A stretch of DNA of 7,001 nt, taken from Nitrospirota bacterium (GTDB taxonomy: Bacteria; Nitrospinota; Nitrospinia; Nitrospinales; VA-1). Positions 6,320-7,001 of this stretch are shown here, in pieces (position 1 is the stretch's first letter; each line of letters opens with the position of its first letter). Under the pieces are notes generated by a model. That model did not search any database. It saw only the letters and a list, made by a program, of their open reading frames with translations, and was not told the DNA's origin. The stretch covers positions 1 to 7,001 of the forward strand of contig QJWD01000091.1 of the NCBI GenBank assembly GCA_003235465.1, read 5' to 3'. The translations under genes and the position numbers were made by a program.

Positions 6320-7001
6320 TCAGAAGGGCCAGACCCATCCCAGGATCCGGGTCAGCCAGCCCACCCGCTGCTCGTCGGCGACGATGCCGTCGCCGGTGTA
6401 GCTGATATTGGCGTTGGCGATGAACCGGGAAGAGACGGTGTTATCGAAATTGACGTCGATGGGCCTGACGACGCCGGACAGGTTCATGATCTGCTTTTCG
6501 TTGTTCACGGTGACGACGCGGCTGCCGGCGATGGCCATGTTGCCGTTCGGGTACACCTCCGTCACCAGAACGGTGAGCGTGCCCGCCAGGCGGCCGAGGC
6601 GCGTGGTGGTGCCCGCGCCCTGGTTGGAGCGGCTGGTGGTGGCGTTCACCCCGGGGTTGAAGGGGTCGGCGCTGCCGAGAAAATTATTGATGCCGAGGTT
6701 CGTGTCGAGGCCGAGGATCGTGTTGGTTTGAAAGTCGATTTCGGTGTCCTTCGAGGTGTCGGTGGTCGCCGTGTGGGTTGAGGTCGCGTCTTCCTGAATC
6801 ACCACGGTGATGATGTCGCCCACCTCGCGCGCCTTGATGTCCTGAAAGAAAATGTTGTTGAAACTGTCGCCCGGCCAGATGGAACCTTCGGCCATCTTCG
6901 GAGCCGGCTTTTTATAGATGCTGTCGGACACTTCGCTCGTGGTGTCGAGCGCCTGCGGCGGCTTGGCGCAGGCCTGGGCGGTGAATAGCATGAGCGCTAT
7001 C
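6320..7001 (-). CDS. flgH: Flagellar L-ring protein FlgH precursor (partial, 5' end outside window)
   Basis: FlgH forms the outer-membrane ring of the basal body. The frame is open to the right edge. The first ATG seen (6989-6991) lies inside the hydrophobic part of the signal peptide (visible as IALMLFTAQAC), too close to the Cys to be the true start, so a few codons are missing. Counting from that ATG, family features are GSIWPGDSFNNIFFQDIKAREVGDIITVVIQE (36-67), GAGTTTRLGRLAGTLTVLVTEVYPNGNMAI (126-154), NNEKQIMNLSGVVRPIDV (163-180), then SRFIANANISYTGDG and the hallmark ending GWLTRILGWVWPF. The region before the likely Cys is AQA-C rather than the usual L-(A/S)-(G/A)-C lipobox, so lipidation is probable from the family but not well shown. 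flgI follows 18 bases downstream. Confidence 0.95.
   Translation of the reverse strand, partial: IALMLFTAQACAKPPQALDTTSEVSDSIYKKPAPKMAEGSIWPGDSFNNIFFQDIKAREVGDIITVVIQEDATSTHTATTDTSKDTEIDFQTNTILGLDTNLGINNFLGSADPFNPGVNATTSRSNQGAGTTTRLGRLAGTLTVLVTEVYPNGNMAIAGSRVVTVNNEKQIMNLSGVVRPIDVNFDNTVSSRFIANANISYTGDGIVADEQRVGWLTRILGWVWPF

Noticed and set aside
5184..6401. Plus-strand open frames opposite flgI and flgH
   Set aside because: They are composition-driven shadows of clearly recognised ring genes, rich in Ser/Arg/Pro with no domain resemblance.

Overview
This window comes from a moderately GC-rich bacterial chromosome with almost no spare DNA. It contains the 3' (distal) part of a flagellar rod/ring/hook-junction operon on the minus strand. 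Converging on it from the left is a short plus-strand two-component signalling pair. The P-ring and L-ring genes require an outer membrane, so the host is a motile diderm bacterium. Gene order and protein style (stand-alone rod-binding FlgJ, Rcp1-like receiver, FlgL with a flagellin-IN module) suggest a deltaproteobacterium-like, Nitrospinota-like or planctomycete-like lineage. The taxon cannot be fixed from this sequence alone.

Left part (1-1393, plus strand): the last 42 codons of a single-domain response regulator, then a complete REC-coiled coil-HisKA-HATPase protein 20 bases downstream. The kinase has no membrane segment and no recognisable sensor domain, so its input is probably phosphorylation of its own N-terminal receiver or a partner protein. 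The two genes look like one cytoplasmic phosphorelay unit.

Right part (1431-7001, minus strand, transcribed right to left): flgH (L-ring, 5' end beyond the window), flgI (P-ring), a 113-base spacer with nested inverted repeats, flgJ (rod-binding domain only), flgN (chaperone), flgK and flgL (hook-filament junction). Most junctions are tight: flgJ/flgN overlap by ATGA, flgN/flgK are 9 bases apart, flgK/flgL 28, and flgH/flgI 18. This implies one transcript that starts upstream of the window. The genes cover outer-ring assembly, rod-cap function, and the export and placement of the two junction proteins that connect hook to filament.

No mobile element, RNA gene or CRISPR array was found, and nothing amounts to a new multi-gene system. 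The observations worth following are a FlgL that appears to lack the second D1 helix segment and the GRYLF-type motif, the absence of flgM at its usual place, the hairpin-bearing flgI-flgJ spacer, and the REC-first kinase pair beside the flagellar operon.
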